Made by a program: the position numbers and the translations under genes
Part shown: one piece after another, positions 1 through 10,535 of the stretch
Position numbering within the stretch: position 1 is the first letter of the stretch
How the letters are laid out: each line of letters begins with the position of its first letter
Origin: Hippasteria phrygiana
Taxonomy: Eukaryota; Echinodermata; Asteroidea; Valvatida; Goniasteridae
NCBI GenBank assembly: GCA_037893225.1
Contig: JAZGUH010000261.1
Span: forward strand, 372,001-436,000
Reading direction: 5' to 3'
DNA length: 64,000 nt
The notes under the pieces: model-generated
Told to the model about the DNA's origin: nothing
Databases searched by the model: none
Seen by the model: only the letters and a program-made list of their open reading frames with translations

Positions 1-238
1 TATGTAGCTTAGATCTAGCGCAACAATTTGAGACCATCGCCAGCTTCACAGCGTTAGAACTCGTGGAGAAAATTCAAACCTCGCAACAAATTTCTTCCCG
101 TGAACTCTGTGTGCGTTCTCCCGTTTACTGCATTGTGACTGCTTAACGTTTGCCAAATTTTCAGATGAATGCCCCTCCTTTCCCTGTTCATAATTGAATG
201 GGATATTAACCAAATCCAGTACTTTTTACACGTATGGG

Positions 239-940
239 TAGCTTAGATATAGCGCAACAATTTGAGACCATCGCCAGCTTCACAGCGTTAGAACTCTTCG
301 AGAAAATGCAAACCTCGCAACAAATTTCTTCCCGTGAACTCTGTGTGCGTTCTCCCGTTTACTGCATTGTGACTGCTTAACGTTTGCCAAATTTTCAGAT
401 GAACGCCCCTCATTTCGCTGTTCATAATTGAATGGGATATTGACCAAATCCAGTAATGTTTACACGTATGGGTAGCTTAGATCTAGCGCAACAATTTGAG
501 ACCATCGCCAGCTTCAGAGCGTTAGAACTCGTGGAGAAAATTCAAACCTCGGAACAAATTTCTTCCCGTGAACTCTGTGTGCGGTCTCCCGTTTACTGCA
601 TTGTGACTGCTTAACGTTTGCCAAATTTTCAGATGAACACCCCTCCTTTCCCTGTTCATAATTGAATGGGATATTGACCAAATCAAGTAATGTTTACACG
701 TATGGGTAGCTTAGATCTAGCGCAACAATTTGAGACCATCGCCAGCTTCAGAGCGTTAGAACTAGTGGAGAAAATTCAAACCTCGCAACAAATTTCTTCC
801 CGTGAACTCTGTGTGCGTTCTCCCGTTTACTGCATTGTGACTGCTTAACGTTTGCCAAATTTTCAGATGAACGCCCCTCATTTCCCTGTTCATAATTGAA
901 TGGGATATTGACCAAATCCAGTAATTTGTACAAGTAAGGG
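239..940 (+). repeat. Duplicated monomer run, copy 1 (offset 3,745 bp)
   Basis: Three monomers ending in the rare junction taatttgtacaagtaaggg. The same order returns at 3,984-4,685 with the same private variants: cggaac in the second monomer, aacacc, and the rare junction. The shared rare variants indicate a segmental duplication rather than independent mutation. Confidence 0.85.
707..940 (+). repeat. Representative satellite monomer (234 bp)
   Basis: A typical unit used as the numbering reference (tagcttag = 1). Diagnostic positions are: 10-11 (gatcta, gatata or gaccta); 45 (g or c in ttcagag/ttcacag); 58-61 (cgtgg, agtgg or cttcg); 70 (aaaatt/aaaatg); 88 (aaattt/aaatgt); 96 (cccgtg/ccctg); 105 (tgtgtg/ctgtg); 120 (cccg followed by t, a, c or g); 155 (aattttc/aatgttc); 167 (aacgcc/aacacc); 170 and 174 (cccctcc, ccactcc, cccctca); 179 (tttccc/tttcgc); 183-184 (gttcat, ggtcat, ggccat); 204 (ttgacc/ttaacc); 213 (tcaag/tccag); 217-220 (taatgt, taattt, tatgtt); and the junction 231-234 (tatggg, tatatg, tatgga, tatgag). 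This copy has agtgg, cccctca and the rare junction taatttgtacaagtaaggg, shared with 4,452-4,685. A pure pyrimidine run lies at 168-181 in the common form, broken here by the a at 174. Confidence 0.95.
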
Positions 941-2578
941 TAGCTTAGATCTAGCGCAACAATTTGAGACCATCGCCAGCTTCACAGCGTTAGAACTCTT
1001 CGAGAAAATGCAAACCTCGCAACAAATTTCTTCCCGTGAACTCTGTGTGCGTTCTCCCGATTACTGCATTGTGACTGCTTAACGTTTGCCAAATTTTCAG
1101 ATGAACGCCCCTCCTTTCCCTGTTCATAATTGAATGGGATATTGACCAAATCCAGTATGTTTTACACGTATGGGTAGCTTAGATCTAGCGCAACAATTTG
1201 AGACCATCGCCAGCTTCAGAGCGTTAGAACTCGTGGAGAAAATTCAAACCTCGCAACAAATTTCTTCCCGTGAACTCTGTGTGCGTTCTCCCGATTACTG
1301 CATTGTGACTGCTTAACGTTTGCCAAATGTTCAGATGAACGCCCCTCCTTTCCCTGTTCATAATTGAATGGGATATTAACCAAATCAAGTAATTTTTACA
1401 CGTATATGTAGCTTAGATCTAGCGCAACAATTTGAGACCATCGCCAGCTTCACAGCGTTAGAACTCGTGGAGAAAATTCAAACCTCGCAACAAATTTCTT
1501 CCCGTGAACTCTGTGTGCGTTCTCCCGATTACTGCATTGTGACTGCTTAACGTTTGCCAAATGTTCAGATGAACGCCCCTCCTTTCCCTGTTCATAATTG
1601 AATGGGATATTGACCAAATCAAGTAATTTTTACACGTATATGTAGCTTAGATCTAGCGCAACAATTTGAGACCATCGCCAGCTTCACAGCGTTAGAACTC
1701 TTCGAGAAAATGCAAACCTCGCAACAAATTTCTTCCCGTGAACTCTGTGTGCGTTCTCCCGTTTACTGCATTGTGACTGCTTAACGTTTGCCAAATTTTC
1801 AGATGAACACCCCTCCTTTCCCTGTTCATAATTGAATGGGATATTGACCAAATCAAGTAATGTTTACACGTATGGGTAGCTTAGATCTAGCGCAACAATT
1901 TGAGACCATCGCCAGCTTCAGAGCGTTAGAACTAGTGGAGAAAATTCAAACCTCGCAACAAATTTCTTCCCGTGAACTCTGTGTGCGTTCTCCCGTTTAC
2001 TGCATTGTGACTGCTTAACGTTTGCCAAATTTTCAGATGAACGCCCCTCATTTCCCTGTTCATAATTGAATGGGATATTTACCAAATCCAGTATGTTTTA
2101 CACGTATGGATAGCTTAGATCTAGCGCAACAATTTGAGACCATCGCCAGCTTCAGAGCGTTAGAACTAGTGGAGAAAATTCAAACCTCGCAACAAATTTC
2201 TTCCCGTGAACTCTGTGTGCGTTCTCCCGTTTACTGCATTGTGACTGCTTAACGTTTGCCAAATTTTCAGATGAACGCCCCTCCTTTCCCTGTTCATAAT
2301 TGAATGGGATATTGACCAAATCAAGTAATGTTTACACGTATGGGTAGCTTAGATCTAGCGCAACAATTTGAGACCATCGCCAGCTTCAGAGCGTTAGAAC
2401 TAGTGGAGAAAATTCAAACCTCGCAACAAATTTCTTCCCGTGAACTCTGTGTGCGTTCTCCCGGTTACTGCATTGTGACTGCTTAACGTTTGCCAAATTT
2501 TCAGATGAACGCCACTCCTTTCCCTGTTCATAATTGAATGGGATATTGACCAAATCCAGTATGTTTTACACGTATGAG

Positions 2579-2813
2579 TAGCTTAGATCTAGCGCAACAA
2601 TTTGGGAACCATCGCCAGCTTCAGAGCGTTAGAACTTTTCGAGATAATTCAAACCTCGCAAGAAATTTCTTCCCGTGAACTCTGTGTGCGTTCTCCCGTT
2701 TACTGCATTGTGACTGCTTAACGTTTGCCAAATTTTCAGATGAACGCCCCTCATTTCGCTGTTCATAATTGAATGGGATATTAACCAAATCCAGTAATGT
2801 TTACACGTATGGG
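2579..2813 (+). repeat. Hybrid X/P monomer (235 bp)
   Basis: The first part is X type: preceded by tatgag, with the extra base giving tttgggaacc at 2601, then gaacttttcgagataatt and cgcaagaaat. After about monomer position 95 it becomes ordinary P type: cccgtgaactctgtgtg, gtttactg, gccaaattttc, cccctcatttcgctg. The 3' part agrees with the P monomer at 60,850-61,083, including ttaacc. It is best read as a fusion of X with the next monomer by unequal crossing-over within one repeat unit. Confidence 0.85.
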
Positions 2814-3983
2814 TAGCTTAGATCTAGCGCAACAATTTGAGACCATCGCCAGCTTCAGAGCGTTAGAACTCGTGGAGAAAATTCAAACCTCGCAACAAAT
2901 TTCTTCCCGTGAACTCTGTGTGCGTTCTCCCGTTTACTGCATTGTGACTGCTTAATGTTTGCCAAATTTTCAGATGAACGCCCCTCCTTTCCCTGTTCAA
3001 AATTGAATGGGATATTGACCAAATCCAGTAATGTTTACACGTATGGGTAGCTTAGATCTAGCGCAACAATTTGAGACCATCGCCAGCTTCAGAGCGTTAG
3101 AACTCGTGGAGAAAATTCAAACCTCGAAACAAATTTCTTCCCGTGAACTCTGTGTGCGTTCTCCCGATTACTGCATTGTGACTGCTTAACGTTTGCCAAA
3201 TTTTCAGATGAACGCCCCTCCTTTCCCTGTTCATAATTGAATGGGATATTGACCAAATCCAGTATGTTTTACACGTATGGGTAGCTTAGATCTAGCGCAA
3301 CAATTTGAGACCATCGCCAGCTTCAGAGCGTTAGAACTCGTGGAGAAAATTCAAACCTCGCAACAAATTTCTTCCCGTGAACTCTGTGTGCGTTCTCCCG
3401 ATTACTGCATTGTGACTGCTTAACGTTTGCCAAATGTTCAGATGAACGCCCATCCTTTCCCTGTTCATAATTGAATGGGATATTGACCAAATCAAGTAAT
3501 TTTTACACGTATATGTAGCTTAGATCTAGCGCAACAATTTGAGACCATCGCCAGCTTCACAGCGTTAGAACTCGTGGAGAAAATTCAAACCTCGCAACAA
3601 ATTTCTTCCCGTGAACTCTGTGTGCGTTCTCCCGTTTACTGCATTGTGACTGCTTAACGTTTGCCAAATTTTCAGATGAACGCCCCTCCTTTCCCTGGTC
3701 ATAATTGAATGGGATATTAACCAAATCCAGTAATTTGTACACGTATGGGTAGCTTAGATATAGCGCAACAATTTGAGACCATCGCCAGCTTCACAGCGTT
3801 AGAACTCTTCGAGAAAATGCAAACCTCGCAACAAATTTCTTCCCGTGAACTCTGTGTGCGTTCTCCCGATTACTGCATTGTGACTGCTTAACGTTTGCCA
3901 AATGTTCAGATGAACGCCCCTCCTTTCCCTGTTCATAATTGAATGGGATATTGACCAAATCAAGTAATTTTTACACGTATATG

Positions 3984-4685
3984 TAGCTTAGATATAGCGC
4001 AACAATTTGAGACCATCGCCAGCTTCACAGCGTTAGAACTCTTCGAGAAAATGCAAACCTCGCAACAAATTTCTTCCCGTGAACTCTGTGTGCGTTCTCC
4101 CGTTTACTGCATTGTGACTGCTTAACGTTTGCCAAATTTTCAGATGAACGCCCCTCATTTCGCTGTTCATAATTGAATGGGATATTGACCAAATCCAGTA
4201 ATGTTTACACGTATGGGTAGCTTAGATCTAGCGCAACAATTTGAGACCATCGCCAGCTTCAGAGCGTTAGAACTCGTGGAGAAAATTCAAACCTCGGAAC
4301 AAATTTCTTCCCGTGAACTCTGTGTGCGTTCTCCCGTTTACTGCATTGTGACTGCTTAACGTTTGCCAAATTTTCAGATGAACACCCCTCCTTTCCCTGT
4401 TCATAATTGAATGGGATATTGACCAAATCAAGTAATGTTTACACGTATGGGTAGCTTAGATCTAGCGCAACAATTTGAGACCATCGCCAGCTTCAGAGCG
4501 TTAGAACTAGTGGAGAAAATTCAAACCTCGCAACAAATTTCTTCCCGTGAACTCTGTGTGCGTTCTCCCGTTTACTGCATTGTGACTGCTTAACGTTTGC
4601 CAAATTTTCAGATGAACGCCCCTCATTTCCCTGTTTATAATTGAATGGGATATTGACCAAATCCAGTAATTTGTACAAGTAAGGG
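3984..4685 (+). repeat. Duplicated monomer run, copy 2
   Basis: Partner of 239-940. It shares cggaac near 4291 and the junction taatttgtacaagtaaggg near 4666. It differs from copy 1 by gtttataatt near 4633, where copy 1 has gttcataatt. A related third run is seen at 61,552-62,253, where the junction reads taatttgtacacgtaaggg. Confidence 0.85.
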
Positions 4686-5621
4686 TAGCTTAGATCTAGC
4701 GCAACAATTTGAGACCATCGCCAGCTTCACAGCGTTAGAACTCTTCGAGAAAATGCAAACCTCGCAACAAATTTCTTCCCGTGAACTCTGTGTGCGTTCT
4801 CCCGTTTATTGCATTGTGACTGCTTAACGTTTGCCAAATTTTCAGATGAACGCCCCTCATTTCCCTGTTCATAATTGAATGGGATATTAACCAAATCCAG
4901 TAATTTTTACACGTATGGGTAGCTTAGATATAGCGCAACAATTTGAGACCATCGCCAGCTTCACAGCGTTAGAACTCTTCGAGAAAATGCAAACCTCGCA
5001 ACAAATTTCTTCCCGTGAACTCTGTGTGCGTTCTCCCGTTTACTGCATTGTGACTGCTTAACGTTTGCCAAATTTTCAGATGAACGCCCCTCATTTCGCT
5101 GTTCATAATTGAATGGGATATTGACCAAATCCAGTATTGTTTACACGTATGGGTAGCTTAGATCTAGCGCAACAATTTGAGACCATCGCCAGCTTCAGAG
5201 CGTTAGAACTCGTGGAGAAAATTCAAACCTCGCAACAAATTTCTTCCCGTGAACTCTGTGTGCGTTCTCCCGTTTACTGCATTGTGACTGCTTAACGTTT
5301 GCCAAATGTTCAGATGAACGCCCCTCCTTTCCCTGTTCATAATTGAATGGGATATTGACCAAATCAAGTAATTTTTACACGTATATGTAGCTTAGATCTA
5401 GCGCAACAATTTGAGACCATCGCCAGCTTCACAGCGTTAGAACTCGTGGAGAAAATTCAAACCTCGCAACAAATTTCTTCCCGTGAACTCTGTGTGCGTT
5501 CTCCCGTTTACTGCATTGTGACTGCTTAACGTTTGCCAAATTTTCAGATGAACGCCCCTCCTTTCCCTGGCCATAATTGAATGGGATATTAACCAAATCC
5601 AGTAATTTTTACACGTATGGG

Positions 5622-7493
5622 TAGCTTAGATATAGCGCAACAATTTGAGACCATCGCCAGCTTCACAGCGTTAGAACTCTTCGAGAAAATGCAAACCTCG
5701 CAACAAATTTCTTCCCGTGAACTCTGTGTGCGTTCTCCCGATTACTGCATTGTGACTGCTTAACGTTTGCCAAATGTTCAGATGAACGCCCCTCCTTTCC
5801 CTGTTCATAATTGAATGGGATATTGACCAAATCAAGTAATTTTTACACGTATATGTAGCTTAGATCTTGCGCAACAATTTGAGACCATCGCCAGCTTCAC
5901 AGCGTTAGAACTCGTGGAGAAAATTCAAACCTCGCAACAAATTTCTTCCCCTGAACTCTGTGTGCGTTCTCCCGTTTACTGCATTGTGACTGCTTAACGT
6001 TTGCCAAATTTTCAGATGAACGCCCCTCCTTTCCCTGTTCATAATTGAATGGGATATTAACCATATCCAGTAATTTGTACACGTATGGGTAGCTTAGATA
6101 TAGCGCAACAATTTGAGACCATCGCCAGCTTCACAGCGTTAGAACTCGTGGAGAAAATTCAAACCTCGCAACAAATTTCTTCCCGTGAACTCTGTGTGCG
6201 TTCTCCCGTTTACTGCATTGTGACTGCTTAACGTTTGCCAAATGTTCAGATGAACGCCCCTCCTTTCCCTGTTCATAATTGAATGGGATATTGACCAAAT
6301 CAAGTAATTTTTACACGTATATGTAGCTTAGATCTAGCGCAACAATTTGAGACCATCGCCAGCTTCACAGCGTTAGAACTCGTGGAGAAAATTCAAACCT
6401 CGCAACAAATTTCTTCCCGTGAACTCTGTGTGCGTTCTCCCGTTTACTGCATTGTGACTGCTTAACGTTTGCCAAATTTTCAGATGAACGCCCCTCCTTT
6501 CCCTGGCCATAATTGAATGGGATATTAACCAAATCCAGTAATTTTTACACGTATGGGTAGCTTAGATATAGCGCAACAATTTGAGACCATCGCCAGCTTC
6601 ACAGCGTTAGAACTCTTCGAGAAAATGCAAACCTCGCAACAAATTTCTTCCCGTGAACTCTGTGTGCGTTCTCCCGATTACTGCATTGTGACTGCTTAAC
6701 GTTTGCCAAATGTTCAGATGAACGCCCCTCCTTTCCCTGTTCATAATTGAATGGGATATTGACCAAATCAAGTAATTTTTACACGTATATGTAGCTTAGA
6801 TCTAGCGCAACAATTTGAGACCATCGCCAGCTTCACAGCGTTAGAACTCGTGGAGAAAATTCAAACCTCGCAACAAATTTCTTCCCGTGAACTCTGTGTG
6901 CGTTCTCCCGTTTACTGCATTGTGACTGCTTAACGTTTGCCAAATTTTCAGATGAACGCCCCTCCTTTCCCTGTTCATAATTGAATGGGATATTAACCAA
7001 ATCCAGTAATTTTTACACGTATGGGTAGCTTAGATATAGCGCAACAATTTGAGACCATCGCCAGCTTCACAGCGTTAGAACTCTTCGAGAAAATGCAAAC
7101 CTCGCAACAAATTTCTTCCCGTGAACTCTGTGTGCGTTCTCCCGTTTACTGCATTGTGACTGCTTAACGTTTGCCAAATTTTCAGATGAACGCCCCTCCT
7201 TTCCCTGTTCATAATTGAATGGGATATTGACCAAATCAAGTAATGTTTACACGTATGGGTAGCTTAGATCTAGCGCAACAATTTGAGACCATCGCCAGCT
7301 TCAGAGCGTTAGAACTAGTGGAGAAAATTCAAACCTCGCAACAAATGTCTTCCCGTGAACTCTCTGTGCGTTCTCCCGTTTACTGCATTGTGACTGCTTA
7401 ACGTTTGCCAAATTTTCAGATGAACGCCCCTCCTTTCCCTGGCCATAATTGAATGGGATATTAACCAAATCCAGTAATTTTTACACGTATGGG
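5622..7493 (+). repeat. Octamer HOR (1,872 bp), copy 1
   Basis: Eight monomers built from two related tetramers. The recurring marker ggccat at 5569, 6505, 7441 and 8377, then ggtcat at 9313, is spaced exactly 936 bp (4 x 234). Alternate tetramers differ. One has ccctg at position 96 in its second monomer (except the second copy of that pattern noted below), then two cgtgg monomers. The other has a cttcg monomer with junction taatgttt followed by an agtgg monomer carrying aaatgt and ctctctg. The true homogenisation unit is therefore closer to 1,872 bp. No gene is present. Confidence 0.85.
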
Positions 7494-9365
7494 TAGCTTA
7501 GATATAGCGCAACAATTTGAGACCATCGCCAGCTTCACAGCGTTAGAACTCTTCGAGAAAATGCAAACCTCGCAACAAATTTCTTCCCGTGAACTCTGTG
7601 TGCGTTCTCCCGATTACTGCATTGTGACTGCTTAACGTTTGCCAAATGTTCAGATGAACGCCCCTCCTTTCCCTGTTCATAATTGAATGGGATATTGACC
7701 AAATCAAGTAATTTTTACACGTATATGTAGCTTAGATCTAGCGCAACAATTTGAGACCATCGCCAGCTTCACAGCGTTAGAACTCGTGGAGAAAATTCAA
7801 ACCTCGCAACAAATTTCTTCCCCTGAACTCTGTGTGCGTTCTCCCGTTTACTGCATTGTGACTGCTTAACGTTTGCCAAATTTTCAGATGAACGCCCCTC
7901 CTTTCCCTGTTCATAATTGAATGGGATATTAACCAAATCCAGTAATTTTTACACGTATGGGTAGCTTAGATATAGCGCAACAATTTGAGACCATCGCCAG
8001 CTTCACAGCGTTAGAACTCGTGGAGAAAATTCAAACCTCGCAACAAATTTCTTCCCGTGAACTCTGTGTGCGTTCTCCCGTTTACTGCATTGTGACTGCT
8101 TAACGTTTGCCAAATGTTCAGATGAACGCCCCTCCTTTCCCTGTTCATAATTGAATGGGATATTGACCAAATCAAGTAATTTTTACACGTATATGTAGCT
8201 TAGATCTAGCGCAACAATTTGAGACCATCGCCAGCTTCACAGCGTTAGAACTCGTGGAGAAAATTCAAACCTCGCAACAAATTTCTTCCCGTGAACTCTG
8301 TGTGCGTTCTCCCGTTTACTGCATTGTGACTGCTTAACGTTTGCCAAATTTTCAGATGAACGCCCCTCCTTTCCCTGGCCATAATTGAATGGGATATTAA
8401 CCAAATCCAGTAATTTTTACACGTATGGGTAGCTTAGATATAGCGCAACAATTTGAGACCATCGCCAGCTTCACAGCGTTAGAACTCTTCGAGAAAATGC
8501 AAACCTCGCAACAAATTTCTTCCCGTGAACTCTGTGTGCGTTCTCCCGATTACTGCATTGTGACTGCTTAACGTTTGCCAAATGTTCAGATGAACGCCCC
8601 TCCTTTCCCTGTTCATAATTGAATGGGATATTGACCAAATCAAGTAATTTTTACACGTATATGTAGCTTAGATCTAGCGCAACAATTTGAGACCATCGCC
8701 AGCTTCACAGCGTTAGAACTCGTGGAGAAAATTCAAACCTCGCAACAAATTTCTTCCCCTGAACTCTGTGTGCGTTCTCCCGTTTACTGCATTGTGACTG
8801 CTTAACGTTTGCCAAATTTTCAGATGAACGCCCCTCCTTTCCCTGTTCATAATTGAATGGGATATTAACCAAATCCAGTAATTTTTACACGTATGGGTAG
8901 CTTAGATATAGCGCAACAATTTGAGACCATCGCCAGCTTCACAGCGTTAGAACTCTTCGAGAAAATGCAAACCTCGCAACAAATTTCTTCCCGTGAACTC
9001 TGTGTGCGTTCTCCCGTTTACTGCATTGTGACTGCTTAACGTTTGCCAAATTTTCAGATGAACGCCCCTCCTTTCCCTGTTCATAATTGAATGGGATATT
9101 GACCAAATCAAGTAATGTTTACACGTATGGGTAGCTTAGATCTAGCGCAACAATTTGAGACCATCGCCAGCTTCAGAGCGTTAGAACTAGTGGAGAAAAT
9201 TCAAACCTCGCAACAAATGTCTTCCCGTGAACTCTCTGTGCGTTCTCCCGTTTACTGCATTGTGACTGCTTAACGTTTGCCAAATTTTCAGATGAACGCC
9301 CCTCCTTTCCCTGGTCATAATTGAATGGGATATTAACCAAATCCAGTAATTTTTACACGTATGGG
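7494..9365 (+). repeat. Octamer HOR (1,872 bp), copy 2
   Basis: Second octamer in the same order as 5,622-7,493. It ends at the ggtcat monomer rather than ggccat. Its sixth monomer has ccctg at position 96 (near 8758), where the matching monomer in copy 1 has cccgtg, so the ccctg allele has spread to an extra position in this copy. Confidence 0.83.
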
Positions 9366-10301
9366 TAGCTTAGATATAGCGCAACAATTTGAGACCATCG
9401 CCAGCTTCACAGCGTTAGAACTCTTCGAGAAAATGCAAACCTCGCAACAAATTTCTTCCCGTGAACTCTGTGTGCGTTCTCCCGATTACTGCATTGTGAC
9501 TGCTTAACGTTTGCCAAATGTTCAGATGAACGCCCCTCCTTTCCCTGTTCATAATTGAATGGGATATTGACCAAATCAAGTAATTTTTACACGTATATGT
9601 AGCTTAGATCTAGCGCAACAATTTGAGACCATCGCCAGCTTCACAGCGTTAGAACTCGTGGAGAAAATTCAAACCTCGCAACAAATTTCTTCCCGTGAAC
9701 TCTGTGTGCGTTCTCCCGTTTACTGCATTGTGACTGCTTAACGTTTGCCAAATTTTCAGATGAACGCCCCTCCTTTCCCTGTTCATAATTGAATGGGATA
9801 TTAACCAAATCCAGTAATTTTTACACGTATGGGTAGCTTAGATATAGCGCAACAATTTGAGACCATCGCCAGCTTCACAGCGTTAGAACTCTTCGAGAAA
9901 ATGCAAACCTCGCAACAAATTTCTTCCCGTGAACTCTGTGTGCGTTCTCCCGTTTACTGCATTGTGACTGCTTAACGTTTGCCAAATTTTCAGATGAACG
10001 CCCCTCCTTTCCCTGTTCATAATTGAATGGGATATTGACCAAATCAAGTAATGTTTACACGTATGGGTAGCTTAGATCTAGCGCAACAATTTGAGACCAT
10101 CGCCAGCTTCAGAGCGTTAGAACTAGTGGAGAAAATTCAAACCTCGCAACAAATGTCTTCCCGTGAACTCTCTGTGCGTTCTCCCGTTTACTGCATTGTG
10201 ACTGCTTAACGTTTGCCAAATTTTCAGATGAACGCCCCTCATTTCCCTGTTCATAATTGAATGGGATATTGACCAAATCCAGTAATGGTAACACGTATGG
10301 G
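9366..10301 (+). repeat. Partial octamer (one tetramer, 936 bp)
   Basis: Four monomers continuing the octamer order (cttcg/cgatta/tatatg; cgtgg; cttcg/taatgttt; agtgg with aaatgt and ctctctg). The last monomer switches to a cccctca 3' half and ends in the private junction taatggtaacacg near 10285, where other copies have taatggttacacg. Confidence 0.8.
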
Positions 10302-10535
10302 TAGCTTAGACCTAGCGCAACGATTTGAGACCATCGCCAGCTTCAGAGCGTTAGAACTCGTGGAGAAAATTCAAACCTCGCAACAAATTTCTTCCCCTGA
10401 ACTCTGTGTGCGTTCTCCCGTTTACTGCATTGTGACTGCTTAACGTTTGCCAAATTTTCAGATGAACGCCCCTCCTTTCCCTGTTCATAATTGAATGGGA
10501 TATTAACCAAATCCAGTAATTTTTACACGTATGGG
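10302..10535 (+). repeat. Hybrid C/K monomer
   Basis: It starts as C type (gaccta, caacgattt, cgtgg). It then carries ccctg at position 96, gtttactg and ttaacc, which belong to the K type of the 22-mer and octamer blocks, instead of the C-type cgctta and aacgccact. The crossover lies between positions 21 and 96. It forms the junction between the octamer block and the first 22-mer block. Confidence 0.82.

Larger units (their letters stand above)
1..5621 (+). repeat. Left mixed-monomer block
   Basis: Twenty-four monomers with no clean higher-order period. The types resemble those used elsewhere but in irregular order, and they carry more private changes: actttttac at about 220, cctcggaac at 544, cttaatg at 2951, ttcaaaatt at about 2997, cctcgaaac at about 3122. 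The stretch 1,643-2,813 reads as decamer types H-I-D-S followed by a hybrid X/P monomer. The four monomers from 239 are repeated from 3,984 (offset 3,745 = 16 monomers plus the extra base of the 235-bp hybrid at 2,579), sharing cggaac and taatttgtacaagtaagg. No gene is seen in this stretch. Confidence 0.85.

Noticed and set aside
748..933. 61-codon minus-strand frames (also at 3,557, 4,493, 5,897, 10,109, 62,061) and 74-78-codon frames at 62,997 and 63,464
   Set aside because: They are the same satellite monomer read backwards, open only where a junction variant removes a stop or supplies an alternative start. They lie inside identical noncoding repeats, have no ribosome-binding or gene context, and vary as neutral sequence would.
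707..940. tRNA or Pol III (SINE-like) origin, from tagcttagatc resembling an A box
   Set aside because: One A-box position mismatches, and no B-box-like GGTTCGA motif or poly-T terminator at the right distance is found.
707..940. Splice acceptor (ccaaattttcag followed by atg)
   Set aside because: A short T-run plus cag is common by chance, there is no matching donor or coding context, and pos 155 varies freely.
2070..2252. 60-codon plus-strand frame
   Set aside because: It exists only because this monomer has atatttacc where others have a TGA or TAA stop (ttgacc/ttaacc). There is no conservation of the extended frame in neighbouring units.
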